Part shown: positions 55,501 through 64,000 of the stretch, piece after piece
How positions within the stretch are numbered: the first letter of the stretch is position 1
How the letters are laid out: each line of letters opens with the position of its first letter
Assembly: GCF_009380155.1 (NCBI RefSeq)
Contig: NZ_WHUV01000001.1
Location: 1 to 64,000, forward strand
From: Pseudomonas piscis
Lineage (GTDB): Bacteria > Pseudomonadota > Gammaproteobacteria > Pseudomonadales > Pseudomonadaceae
Reading direction: 5' to 3'
DNA length: 64,000 nt
Program-made: the position numbers and the translations under genes
Notes under the pieces: generated by a model
Database searches by the model: none
Told to the model about the DNA's origin: nothing
The model's input: the letters and a program-made list of their open reading frames with translations, nothing else

Positions 55501-56189
55501 TTAATAACCCCTAGTAAGAGCTGCCGGCCAAAAGCAGACGATGGACTTTCAATTCATGAGGATTCAACGCGGCTCTGACTTTCAGCTCACGTTGCTCCGG
55601 ACACCTATACCACAATCATTCGGACAGATAGTCGCGGCGCAGAGTCTTATTGTCAGTGCGAGGCAGAGTGTCGTCAATTTCTTAGCCTTGAGGTAGACGC
55701 TGATCAGCCGCGAATCTGGCAGTCGATGATGGACTTGGCTCGTGTTGGATTCCTGGCCAATTGAGGCTGCCCTATGCCGATAGACAATTCCAGGTCTCAA
55801 GGACGGTGTGCTCAGCCATTAGGGAAAAGTCCGCTTGTGGGCTGGGAAGTGCCTGTCGTAGCAGGCTTGAACCGGTCGATTCTCTAGGAAAAACACGCCC
55901 TCGCTGGCCAAGCGATCTGATCAGCTCCCTGGTGCGTGAGTCATACCTGACCCAGGCTGGACGCGAAATCGGCATGACTTCCGGACAAGGACCTCACCGT
56001 CAAACTTGCGAGTCTGTCGCTGACCCCTATCCCTGGGCCAGGGGCCCCCTGCGAGCCCTGCCAAAAGACCTGCTTGAGTGGCGCAGGATCGACTTACGCC
56101 GGGTTTTCGAAAAAACTAGGCAGCTTCACAGCTGTTGGCGCCCTGGCCTGCTCCGAGGTCGATACTTTTATCCAGCGGATGGAAAACCA
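55501..56189. other. Island right border: about 690 bp with a glmS fragment
   Basis: No intact gene is recognised. A decayed piece of glmS lies at 55920-55983. A long plus-strand frame (from 55761) runs through it but is a chance reading through the fragment into the next gene. Nothing recognisable is seen in 55510-55900. Confidence 0.6.
55920..55983 (+). pseudogene. glmS: glmS remnant (codons 379-402 region)
   Basis: The first 20 bases (from 55920) are identical to glmS at 38309-38328. After a divergent stretch, cctgacccaggc...gcgaaatcggc aligns with glmS to about 38380. The copy has lost 9 bp, consistent with a deletion between two ctgacc repeats. The rest of glmS is absent. It is an internal piece, so it is not the attTn7 tail. 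Confidence 0.75.
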
Positions 56190-56510
56190 ATGAAGCTTCG
56201 CCTGATTCATGGATGGATAATCGTGCTGATCCTGGTTGTCCTGGGGCTGGGGACACTGACGCCGGTGTTGTCCAATGGCCTGTTGCTGCTGATGGATCGA
56301 GACAACTTCATTCCGGCGGAGTCCTCGATCTGGACCTTTGAACCGACCCTGATCAACCAGGGCTCTTCTTCCTATTGGTTGTACGGGGAGGATAGGCAGT
56401 ACTACTTCTACTTTTCCTACGCTGAAGACCAGCCGTATAGGCTGATCGCCAAAAACAACCGGTGCCCGGGATTCCATCGGCACGATGTGCAGACCTGGTG
56501 CGCCCCCTGA
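56190..56510 (+). CDS. Small membrane protein of unknown function
   Basis: The 106-residue protein starts at ATG 56190 (MKLRLIHGWIIVLILVVLG) with one N-terminal membrane segment (about 8-30), which could also be a signal anchor. The rest is aromatic-rich (SSYWLYGEDRQYYFYFSY) and probably periplasmic. No known family is recognised. The reading frame extends upstream through the glmS remnant but only the part from 56190 looks genuine. Confidence 0.6.
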   Translation: MKLRLIHGWIIVLILVVLGLGTLTPVLSNGLLLLMDRDNFIPAESSIWTFEPTLINQGSSSYWLYGEDRQYYFYFSYAEDQPYRLIAKNNRCPGFHRHDVQTWCAP

Positions 56511-56580
56511 CGCCATGGCGGTGGATTATGCTGCTGGCTCGTGGCGCCCGTCGGTTGGGCGCCGTCATTCGAGATAGGCC

Positions 56581-57483
56581 ATGGACAGATTTCAGGAAAT
56601 GCAGGTGTTCGTCTGTGTCGCCCAGGAGCAGGGGTTCGCTGCCGCGGCGCGGCGCCTGAACCTGTCGGCGGCCAGCGTCACCCGGGCCGTGGCGGCCCTG
56701 GAGCAACGCATCGGCACCCAGTTGCTGGTGCGTACCACGCGCAACGTGCACCTGAGCGAAGCCGGGCAACGCTACCTGGAGGATTGCCGACGCATTCTCG
56801 CCGAGGTCCAGGATGCCGAGGCTTCGGCTGCCGGCATCCATGCCCAGCCCCGGGGCCAACTGAGCCTGACTGCGCCGGTGCTGTTCGGCGAACTCTTCGT
56901 CACCCCGCTGCTGGTGCGCTACCTGCAACGTTATCCACAGGTCAGCGTCAACGCCCTGTTGGTGGATCGGATGGCCAACATGGTGGACGAGGGCATCGAC
57001 GTGGCAGTGCGCATCGGCGAGCTGCCGGACAGCGGCCAGCACAGTATCCGCGTCGGTGAGGTACGCCGGGTGATCTGCGCCTCTGCGGCATTCCTGGCCA
57101 ACCATGGCCGACCGCAGCACCCCGAAGACTTGCGCCAGGCGCCGGTGATCGCTCCGTCTTCCATTGGCCAGGCGCGCAACTGGCAGTTCAACGTCGCCGG
57201 CCGCGCCTTGAGCATTCGCCCCGAGCCTCGCTTGCTGGTGAGCGCCAGCCAGGCCGCCATCACCGCCGCCAGCCTGGGGCTGGGCCTGACCCGGGTGCTG
57301 TCCTATCAAGTGGCCGACAAGGTCGCGGCAGGGCAGCTGGAAATCGTCCTCGAGGCCTTCGAGCAGCCTCCCTTGCCCATCCATGTGGTGTACCAGGGTG
57401 GGCGCAAGGCGCCGGCGCGGGTGCGCAGCTTCGTCGATTTCGCGGTACAGGCCCTGCGCGAGCATCCATCGCTCAATCCTTGA
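56581..57483 (+). CDS. LysR-family transcriptional regulator
   Basis: The 300-residue protein has the LysR helix-turn-helix at residues about 5-65 (MQVFVCVAQEQGFAAAARRLNLSAASVTRAV) and the periplasmic-binding-like effector domain from about 90. It probably controls the glutathione S-transferase and flavoprotein genes that follow on the same strand. The DNA-binding helix and dimer linker (GIGTQLLVRTTRNV) are intact. Effector unknown. Confidence 0.9.
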   Translation: MDRFQEMQVFVCVAQEQGFAAAARRLNLSAASVTRAVAALEQRIGTQLLVRTTRNVHLSEAGQRYLEDCRRILAEVQDAEASAAGIHAQPRGQLSLTAPVLFGELFVTPLLVRYLQRYPQVSVNALLVDRMANMVDEGIDVAVRIGELPDSGQHSIRVGEVRRVICASAAFLANHGRPQHPEDLRQAPVIAPSSIGQARNWQFNVAGRALSIRPEPRLLVSASQAAITAASLGLGLTRVLSYQVADKVAAGQLEIVLEAFEQPPLPIHVVYQGGRKAPARVRSFVDFAVQALREHPSLNP

Positions 57484-57609
57484 GCAAGATTGTTTCAGTC
57501 GATGAAATGATGGTTTGTGATTTCTGGTGATTCTGTTGTTTTTGCCCTGGCAGGAAGATAGCCCCTCCAGCGCGGCGCTTCGACCGTGCACCTGCCTGTG
57601 GAGTCGTCC

Positions 57610-58239
57610 ATGTCCCAGCCCGCCATCAAGTTCTACAACTTTCCCCGCTCCGGCCATGCCCACCGTGTCGAGCTGATGCTGTCCCTGTTGGAGTTACCGG
57701 TCGAAACGATTTTCGTCGACCTGGCCAAGGGTGCCCACAAGCAGCCCGAGTTCCTGGCCCTCAACGCCTTTGGCCAGGTGCCGGTCATCGACGACCAGGG
57801 CGTGGTGATCGCCGATTCCAACGCAATCCTGGTGTACCTGGCGCAGCGCTATGGCGATGGCCGCTGGCTGCCCACCGATCCAGTGGGAGCGGCGCAGGTG
57901 CAGCGCTGGTTGTCGGTGGCCGCGGGGCCGATCGCTTTCGGGCCGGCGGCGGCACGCTTGATCACCGTATTCGGTGCAACCTTCAACCCCGAGGAAGTCA
58001 TCGCCCGCGCCCATGCCCTGCTCAAGGTCATGGATCAGGAACTGGCCGGCAGGCCGTTCCTGGTCGGCCAGCAGGCGACCATCGCCGATGTCGCCGGCTA
58101 CAGCTACATCGCCCACGCGCCGGAGGGCAACGTGTCGCTGGCCGACTACCCCCACGTTCGTGCCTGGCTGGAGCGCATCGAAGCCCTGCCGGGTTTCGTC
58201 GCCATGCCATCCACGGCGGCGGGCCTGAAAAGCGCTTGA
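57610..58239 (+). CDS. Glutathione S-transferase family protein
   Basis: The 209-residue protein has the thioredoxin-like N-terminal domain ([19 protein letters not shown]; probable catalytic Ser in PRSG), [24 protein letters not shown] and an all-helical C-terminal domain with [12 protein letters not shown]. It should conjugate or reduce small electrophiles in the cytoplasm. The ATG at 57610 has GGAG upstream. It precedes a flavoprotein by 21 bp and follows LysR, suggesting one stress-response operon. Confidence 0.9.
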   Translation: MSQPAIKFYNFPRSGHAHRVELMLSLLELPVETIFVDLAKGAHKQPEFLALNAFGQVPVIDDQGVVIADSNAILVYLAQRYGDGRWLPTDPVGAAQVQRWLSVAAGPIAFGPAAARLITVFGATFNPEEVIARAHALLKVMDQELAGRPFLVGQQATIADVAGYSYIAHAPEGNVSLADYPHVRAWLERIEALPGFVAMPSTAAGLKSA

Positions 58240-58260
58240 GGCGCCCCGAGGGAGGTTTGC

Positions 58261-60303
58261 ATGAGCACCCAGTCGCCCTGGCACGCCGGTGAACGGCAGT
58301 TGCAGGCCCAGGCCGGGGTGGCCGAGCGCATGGAAGCCTTCGGAGCCAAGGTCATCCGCCAGGCCATGCCCGACCAGCATCGGCAGTTCTACCAACAGCT
58401 GCCGTTCATCCTGGTGGGCGCGGTGGATGCCGACGGCAGCCCGTGGGCGAGCATTCTCGAAGGGCCCCCCGGTTTTGCCCGGGCCCCGCAGGACACCCGG
58501 CTACGTCTGGACAGCCTGCCGGCCAGCGATGACCCGTTGCAGTTGCACGAGGGAGCAGCGCTGGGCCTGTTGGGGATCGAGTTGCATACCCGGCGGCGTA
58601 ACCGCCTCAACGGGCAGATCGCCACCCTCGACGCCCAGGGGTTCGAGGTGAGGGTGCAGCAGTCCTTCGGCAACTGCCCGCAGTACATCCAGCTGCGCGA
58701 GCTGCAACAGGTGCCCCTGGGCGACCCCGCCAGACGCCCGGCCCAGCATCACCGGGGCCTGGACGATGCGGCGCGGGCATTGATCGCTGCCGCCGACACC
58801 TTCTTCGTCGCCAGCTACGTGGATTTGGAAGGCCAGCGTTCGGTGGATGTATCCCACCGTGGCGGCCAGGCCGGTTTCGTCCGGGTCGAGGGCGATTGCC
58901 TGACCATCCCGGATTTCGCCGGCAACCTGCATTTCAACACCCTGGGCAACCTGCTGCTCAACCCTCGGGCCGGCCTGTTGTTCATCGATTTCCACAGCGG
59001 CGAGCTGCTGCAACTCACCGGCTCCACCCAGATCATCCTCGACGGTCCACTGGTCAGTGCCTTCCAGGGGGCCGAGCGGCTGTGGCGGGTCCAGGTGGAG
59101 CGCATGGTGCGGCGCCCGGCGGCCTTGTCCCAGCGTGGGCCGTTGCGCGGAGTGTCCCCCAACAGCCTGCTGACCGGCTCCTGGCTCGAGGCCGAGGCGC
59201 GCCTGCGGGCCCAGGCCCTGGGCAAGCAATGGCGGCCGCTGCGGGTGGTGCGGATCGAGGATGAAAGCCACAGCATCCGTTCGTTCTACCTGGAACCGGC
59301 GGACGGCGCGGGCTTACCGTCTTTCCTGCCCGGCCAGCACCTGCCGTTGCGGATCGGGCTCGACCCACAGCCGCTGATCCGCACCTACAGCCTGTCCTGC
59401 GCCCCGTCCGACGGGTTCTTGCGCATCAGCGTCAAGCGCGAGGGGCGGGTGTCCAGCTACCTGCACGATGAGGTCGAGGTGGGCGACCTGCTGCACGCCA
59501 GGGCGCCCCAGGGCCAGTTCAGCATCGACCCCCACGGGCTGCGACCACTGGTACTGCTGGCGGCCGGGGTGGGTATCACGCCCTTGCTGTCGATGCTACG
59601 CGAGGTGGTCTACCAAGGCCTGCGTACCCGGCGCATGCGCCCCACCTGGTTGTTCCTGGGCTCGCGTACTCTTGCCGAACAGCCCTTTGCCGGGGAGCTG
59701 CGAACCCTCGGTGAGCAAGCCGGGGAGGCGCTGCAGGTACTGCGCCTGCTTAGCCAGCCCGAGGCGACGGCACAGCCGGGCGTGACCTTCGATCGGCAGG
59801 GGCGGATCGACACCCGGCTGGTGCTGGAGCATCTGCAACTGGATGACTACGACGCCGTGGATTTCGTGCTGTGTGGTCCCGGTGCCTTCACCCAGGCGTT
59901 GTACGACCAGTTGCGGGACCTGGATATCGACGATCGGCAGATCCATGCCGAGACCTTCGGTCCCTCGACCCTGCGTCGGCGGCCCGATGCCCAGGCCGTG
60001 CCGTTGCAGCAGCCGGCGGCGGCCACGAGCACGGTGCCGGTGCGCTTTGAGCGTTCTGGCCTGGTACATCACTGGCAACCCGCTGGCGGCAGCCTGCTGC
60101 AACTGGCGGAACGCGCCGGCCTGCACCCGGAATTCAGTTGCCGGGGTGGTTCTTGCGGCACCTGCCAGACCCGCCTGCTCAGTGGCCAGGTCAATTATCC
60201 ACAGCCCCCGGCGCAGTTGCCGGAAGCCGGGCAGGTGCTGATCTGCTGCGCGGTTCCCGCTGCTGTGGATAACTCATCTTCACCCCTGGTGCTGGATCTG
60301 TAG
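58261..60303 (+). CDS. Fusion: PNPOx-like N-domain + FNR-type reductase + 2Fe-2S ferredoxin
   Basis: The 680-residue protein has three parts. Residues 1-320 resemble the pyridoxamine-phosphate-oxidase-like flavin fold (VDADGSPWASILEG, GNLLLNPRAGLLFIDF). Residues about 335-570 form an FNR reductase with RTYSLSCAP (FAD) and GVGITPLLSML (NAD(P)H). The C-terminus has a plant-type ferredoxin with Cys627, Cys632, Cys635 and one of 662/663 (SCRGGSCGTC...CC). Electrons would pass from NAD(P)H through FAD to the cluster. The substrate of the N-terminal part is unknown. Two perfect DnaA boxes lie near the end (60195 and 60264). Confidence 0.88.
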   Translation: MSTQSPWHAGERQLQAQAGVAERMEAFGAKVIRQAMPDQHRQFYQQLPFILVGAVDADGSPWASILEGPPGFARAPQDTRLRLDSLPASDDPLQLHEGAALGLLGIELHTRRRNRLNGQIATLDAQGFEVRVQQSFGNCPQYIQLRELQQVPLGDPARRPAQHHRGLDDAARALIAAADTFFVASYVDLEGQRSVDVSHRGGQAGFVRVEGDCLTIPDFAGNLHFNTLGNLLLNPRAGLLFIDFHSGELLQLTGSTQIILDGPLVSAFQGAERLWRVQVERMVRRPAALSQRGPLRGVSPNSLLTGSWLEAEARLRAQALGKQWRPLRVVRIEDESHSIRSFYLEPADGAGLPSFLPGQHLPLRIGLDPQPLIRTYSLSCAPSDGFLRISVKREGRVSSYLHDEVEVGDLLHARAPQGQFSIDPHGLRPLVLLAAGVGITPLLSMLREVVYQGLRTRRMRPTWLFLGSRTLAEQPFAGELRTLGEQAGEALQVLRLLSQPEATAQPGVTFDRQGRIDTRLVLEHLQLDDYDAVDFVLCGPGAFTQALYDQLRDLDIDDRQIHAETFGPSTLRRRPDAQAVPLQQPAAATSTVPVRFERSGLVHHWQPAGGSLLQLAERAGLHPEFSCRGGSCGTCQTRLLSGQVNYPQPPAQLPEAGQVLICCAVPAAVDNSSSPLVLDL

Positions 60304-60464
60304 AACGAAGAAAAAAATCCTTCCCGACGATTGCCGCCAACCCGCCCCCTGCGTAGGCTGACGCGAATTTTCTCGCCGCTGCCGCATGCTGCGGGTGGCG
60401 GTTGCCGGGCCTATCGACCCGGCGATGTTCCAGGGTTTTCAGCGTTAAAGGGAATCAACGATCC

Positions 60465-61667
60465 ATGCTCCCCCGGGTTCTGCTCCGTCTCTGCGCCGTG
60501 CTCCTTTGCGGGCTGTCGCTCAGCGCCTGTCGTCAGGAGCAGGCGCCCGCGCTGGATCAACAGCTGTACATCTGGCAACGCCAGTGGACCCCGGCCCACG
60601 CTGCGGCCCTGGCAGGGTCCCGGGCAGACTTTTCCACAGTCCGGGTGCTGGCCTTGCAGGCTTTTCCACAGGCTGGCTGGAGTCGGGCGCGGATCGATGC
60701 CGATATGTTGCGCCAGGATGGCCGACGGCTGATCGCGGTGGTTCGCCTCGATGGGCAATTGCCAGCGCTGGACCAGGACGAAATCCTCGCCCAGGTCCAG
60801 CAACTGCTGGCCGATTGGCAAGGGCAGGGTCTGATCCTGGCCGGCCTGGAGATCGATCACGATGCCGCCACCGCGCGGCTGCCGGGTTATGCCGCGTTGC
60901 TGGCGCGCTTGCGGGCCCGGTTACCGGCGTCCCTGGCCCTGAGCATCACCGCGCTTCCGGCCTGGCTTGGCAGCTCTGAATTGCCGAGGCTGCTGGCCCA
61001 GGTCGATGGCAGCGTGCTCCAGGTGCATGCGGTGAGCGACCCGCGCAAGGGCCTGTTCGACCCCGGGCAAGCCGAGCAATGGGCCCGACGCTGGGCGCAG
61101 GTCACCGACAAACCCTTCTACCTGGCTCTACCCGCCTATGGCGTGGCCCTGCTGGCAGGCGGCGAGGGCGCGCCGCTGGTGGAGAGCGAGGCGCCCATCG
61201 CCCAGCGCGGCGAACGTCGCGAACTGATGGCCGACCCCGAACAACTGAGCCTGCTGGCCAAGACCCTGCGCAACGATCCGCCGGCGCACCTGGCCGGCTT
61301 GATCTGGTTTCGCCTGCCGCTCAAGGGCGATGTCCGGGCCTGGAGCCTGGACACCCTGAAGGCGGTGGCCCGGGGCGAGGTATTGGCCAGCCGGCTGGAC
61401 ATCGGCCTGACTGAGCAGGATGGCTTGTTCGACATTCGCTTGAGCAACTCGGGCAACCTCGATCGTCTCCTGCCTGAACAACTGTCCCTGGCCGTTGCCC
61501 AATGCGACGGATTCGACGGGCTGGGTGGCTATACCGCCCAGTTGCGCGACGGCCAGCTGCTACTGACCCGCCAGCAGACCGGCCGCCTGGCGGCAGGTGG
61601 CACCCGGGCCGTGGGTTGGGCCCGCTGTACGAAAATTGACCAAGGAGCTGTGCATGTTCGTCCCTAG
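60465..61667 (+). CDS. DUF3142 lipoprotein
   Basis: The 400-residue protein has a lipoprotein signal (LLRLCAVLLCGLSLSAC, lipobox LSAC, cleavage before Cys22 or so) and the DUF3142 fold: LILAGLEIDHDAATARL and WFRLPLKGDVRAW. DUF3142 resembles glycoside hydrolase TIM-barrel proteins, so a polysaccharide substrate is possible. The start is ATG 60465 after AAAGGGA. It overlaps the next gene by 14 bp. Confidence 0.8.
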   Translation: MLPRVLLRLCAVLLCGLSLSACRQEQAPALDQQLYIWQRQWTPAHAAALAGSRADFSTVRVLALQAFPQAGWSRARIDADMLRQDGRRLIAVVRLDGQLPALDQDEILAQVQQLLADWQGQGLILAGLEIDHDAATARLPGYAALLARLRARLPASLALSITALPAWLGSSELPRLLAQVDGSVLQVHAVSDPRKGLFDPGQAEQWARRWAQVTDKPFYLALPAYGVALLAGGEGAPLVESEAPIAQRGERRELMADPEQLSLLAKTLRNDPPAHLAGLIWFRLPLKGDVRAWSLDTLKAVARGEVLASRLDIGLTEQDGLFDIRLSNSGNLDRLLPEQLSLAVAQCDGFDGLGGYTAQLRDGQLLLTRQQTGRLAAGGTRAVGWARCTKIDQGAVHVRP

Positions 61668-63783
61668 ATCTCGCCACCTGTTGTGCCTGAGTCTGTTCCT
61701 GCCCCTGGCTCCGGCCCTGGCGTGCGGGCCGACTTTCCCCATGCGCCTGCTTGCGGACCGTCCGCAAACCCTGGCGGAACTGCCCGAAGGCAGCTTCAAG
61801 TTCGAGATCAGCCGCCTGGGCCAGGCCGTTGCCGGGCTCAAGCCGGTGGCCAAGGACGCCTTCAACTCCGACTACAGCCTGCCCGAGAGCTACGAGGTGC
61901 AGCAGCGTAACTGGGCGGAACAACAGGGGTTGGACGAGGCGCAGCGGACCCTGGTCGGCCAGTTGCGCAAGCTCGACGACGGCCGCGCCGCCGAGCAGCA
62001 GGGCGCCAGCTTGCCGGCCGAGATCCGCCTCTATACCGCCGGTGCGGTGGCTTTCAATGCCGGGGACAGCCAACTGGCCGCGGAGTATTTCCGCAAGGTG
62101 CTGGAGCTGCCGACTCAACAGCGCGCATTGCGCAGTACCTGGGCCGCCTATTCCCTGGGCCGGGCCTTGAGGTCCATCCATGCAGAAGCCAACGAACTGG
62201 ACGAGCAGGGCCGGCGCGAGACCTTGCAGGCGGCGCGCCAGGCATTCATCCAGGCGCGCCAGCTGAGCGTCGACGGCTTCAGCGACCCGCTGGAACTGGG
62301 CATCGCCAGCCTCGGCGAAGAGGCCCGGATCCTCAAGGACCAGGGGGACTGGAGCCAGGCCATCGACCTGTATGCCAGCCAGAGCCTGCAGGGCTCGGAG
62401 GTTGGCTACAGCTCCCTGAAACAAGTGGTGAACGAGCTGGGCAGCCTGCCGGACGAGCAGTTGCTGGAGCAACTCAAGAAGCCTGCGGTGGCGCGCCTGC
62501 TCACCGCTTCGCTGGTGTCCCACCAGGGCTGGTCCTTTGGCGAAAAGCCGGACTCCGAGCGCAACCTGATCAAGCTCTTGAGCCAGGGCACCGCCGGCAG
62601 TTTCGACAATGCCGACCGGCTGGCGGCGCTGAATTACCAGAATGGCGATTTCGCCACCACCAAGCTCTTGCTCGAGCACGCTGGCGATGGCGGCCTTGCC
62701 TGGTGGCTGCGGGCCAAGATGGCCGTGCGCGACGGCGACAAGGTGGCCGCCGCGGCCGCCTACGCCAAGGCCTCCGCGGCCTTCCCCCGGGATGAGAACT
62801 GGGGCTTTCGCGGCGACTACGATGGCAACTACGAAGACCTCAAGCCGGGCTGCCGGGTAGAAGGCGAAAGCGCCGTGCTGGCCCTGGAGCGTGGCGACTA
62901 CGTACAGGCGTTCGAGCTGCTCTACCGCAGTGGCGAGATCTACTGGCACGACGCGGCGACCGTGGCGGAGCGGGTGTTGACCGTGGATGAACTCAAGCGT
63001 TTCGTCGACGCCCAGGTCCCGGCGCCGCCACCGACGCCCAAGCAGGCGGACGACTACTACGAGCATTTGCCGATCGCCGCGCAGCTACGCGAGCTGCTGG
63101 GACGGCGCCTGCTACGCGAAGGCCGTTACCAGGAAGGCTGGGGCTATTTCGACAGTCCCGAGCGCCAGGCCATCGCCAAGGCCTACGGCGAGTATCGCGA
63201 GCGGGCCGAGTCGGCCTGGCTGCCTACCCGCCGTGCCGAGGCCTACTACCAGGCCGGCCAGTTGGCGCGGACCTCGGGCATGGAGATCCTTGGCTACGAG
63301 ATGGGGCCGGATTACCACAGCCTCTGGGGCAGCTATAACCTGGAGATCCCACCGGTGCAGGCCGGGCCTTTCCTCAGCGCCGACGAAGTGCAGCGCCAGC
63401 AGGCCAGTACCGCCGATCCTGATGTGCGCTATCACTATCGCTACGTGGCCGGGGAACTGGGCAACCGCGCGGCGGATTACCTGCCGCATACCAGCCAGGC
63501 CTTCGCTGCGGTGCTGTGCAAGGCTGCGCGCTGGACCCGGGGCTCGGACCTGGAGATCGACTACTACAAGCGCTACGTGGAGCACGGGCCGTTCGTGGAG
63601 TGGGCCGGCAACTTCGGCATGAACTGCCAGGAGCCGGACTTCGGCAGCGCCAACAAGCGCTATGTGACCCAGTGGATCGACGCCACCCGCTCCAGCCTCG
63701 GGCAGCACAAGCTGGCCAGCGCCGGTGGCGCGGCGCTCCTGCTGCTGGGCGGCGCCTACCTGATCCGCCGCCGGAAGGCATAG
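61654..63783 (+). CDS. Exported TPR-like protein with C-terminal membrane anchor
   Basis: The 709-residue protein has a signal peptide (RSRHLLCLSLFLPLAPALACG) and a helical, repeat-like body (residues about 80-560: AAEYFRKVLELPTQQRALRSTWAAYSLGRAL and others) that looks TPR-like. It ends in SAGGAALLLLGGAYLIRRRKA, a small Gly-rich hydrophobic helix plus Arg tail, like a GlyGly/PEP-CTERM type sorting signal. Overlap of 14 bp with the DUF3142 gene suggests a functional pair. No function is known to me. Confidence 0.7.
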   Translation: MFVPRSRHLLCLSLFLPLAPALACGPTFPMRLLADRPQTLAELPEGSFKFEISRLGQAVAGLKPVAKDAFNSDYSLPESYEVQQRNWAEQQGLDEAQRTLVGQLRKLDDGRAAEQQGASLPAEIRLYTAGAVAFNAGDSQLAAEYFRKVLELPTQQRALRSTWAAYSLGRALRSIHAEANELDEQGRRETLQAARQAFIQARQLSVDGFSDPLELGIASLGEEARILKDQGDWSQAIDLYASQSLQGSEVGYSSLKQVVNELGSLPDEQLLEQLKKPAVARLLTASLVSHQGWSFGEKPDSERNLIKLLSQGTAGSFDNADRLAALNYQNGDFATTKLLLEHAGDGGLAWWLRAKMAVRDGDKVAAAAAYAKASAAFPRDENWGFRGDYDGNYEDLKPGCRVEGESAVLALERGDYVQAFELLYRSGEIYWHDAATVAERVLTVDELKRFVDAQVPAPPPTPKQADDYYEHLPIAAQLRELLGRRLLREGRYQEGWGYFDSPERQAIAKAYGEYRERAESAWLPTRRAEAYYQAGQLARTSGMEILGYEMGPDYHSLWGSYNLEIPPVQAGPFLSADEVQRQQASTADPDVRYHYRYVAGELGNRAADYLPHTSQAFAAVLCKAARWTRGSDLEIDYYKRYVEHGPFVEWAGNFGMNCQEPDFGSANKRYVTQWIDATRSSLGQHKLASAGGAALLLLGGAYLIRRRKA

Positions 63784-63828
63784 CCGCCAGATCGGGTCGT
63801 ACGGCTTGCCTGATGCCCGATGGCCAAA

Positions 63829-64000
63829 TCAGGCTTGCTGGACGAAGGTCAGGCGCAGGGCGAAGCCGATCAGCAGGCTGCCGAACAGCCATTGCTGCAG
63901 GCGTTGCGCCGAAGGGCTGCGTTGCATCCAGCGACCCAGCCCGGCGCCGGCCAGGGCGTAGCAGCAGTCGAACAGCCCACCGACGCCCACCAGCAACACG
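63829..64000 (-). CDS. LysE/RhtB-family exporter, C-terminal fragment (cut by window edge)
   Basis: About 57 codons are in the window, ending in TGA at 63829-63831. The peptide GLGRWMQRSPSAQRLQQWLFGSLLIGFALRL matches the C-terminal region of LysE-type amino-acid exporters. The rest lies beyond the window. It converges on the preceding gene. Confidence 0.75.
   Translation of the reverse strand, partial: VLLVGVGGLFDCCYALAGAGLGRWMQRSPSAQRLQQWLFGSLLIGFALRLTFVQQA

Noticed and set aside
55761..56189. Upstream extension of the small membrane protein frame
   Set aside because: It reads through the glmS remnant and unrelated DNA; the recognisable protein starts at 56190.

Overview
The window is the origin-of-replication region of a fluorescent-group Pseudomonas (P. 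protegens/chlororaphis/fluorescens-like). The assignment rests on the order dnaA-dnaN-recF-gyrB running left from oriC and rpmH-rnpA-yidD-yidC-mnmE-mnmG-rsmG-parA-parB-atpIBEFHAGDC-glmU-glmR-glmS running right, on high GC in the core, and on the sequence of every core protein. No rRNA or tRNA gene was recognised.

Layout. (1) 1-11.9 kb is an accessory block next to the gyrB stop. It holds the 3' end of an IS256-family transposase, a 12-repeat Sel1 protein, a small ParC-like protein, a DUF3644 protein, a trypsin-like protease broken at a homopolymer, a YgjP-type zinc peptidase, and a type I restriction-modification operon (hsdM-hsdS-small ORF-hsdR). In related pseudomonads gyrB is normally followed by housekeeping genes, so this looks like an insertion. 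(2) 11.9-39.0 kb is the conserved core: replication initiation, RpmH/RnpA, membrane-protein insertion, tRNA modification, chromosome partition, F1Fo ATP synthase and glucosamine supply for the cell wall. It has oriC at 18.13-18.69 kb and a second origin-like AT-rich stretch with DnaA-box-like motifs upstream of mnmG. (3) 39.1-56.0 kb is a surface-glycan island inserted downstream of glmS, at the attTn7 hotspot. On the + strand it carries a B12/radical-SAM protein, HddA-like and HddC-like enzymes for GDP-heptose, a GDP-fucose-synthase-like reductase, a transketolase split in two, a DegT-family protein with His in place of the PLP lysine (ColD-type 3-dehydratase signature), another SDR, and a Wzm/Wzt exporter. 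On the - strand it carries four glycosyltransferase-like genes. A decayed glmS fragment lies at its right end. (4) 56.2-64 kb returns to ordinary chromosome: a small membrane protein, a LysR regulator, a glutathione S-transferase, a PNPOx-like/FNR/ferredoxin fusion, a DUF3142 lipoprotein with an overlapping C-terminally anchored protein, and the end of a LysE-type exporter.

How the genes work together. GlmS and GlmU supply UDP-GlcNAc, and GlmR is probably their regulator. The island's sugar genes look like a GDP-linked, 3-deoxy, possibly 4-C-branched higher-carbon sugar pathway, with the polymer exported by Wzm/Wzt. This is the most interesting candidate system in the window. Perfect TTATCCACA boxes occur about 20 times in the core and right flank by eye, and I saw none inside either accessory block.
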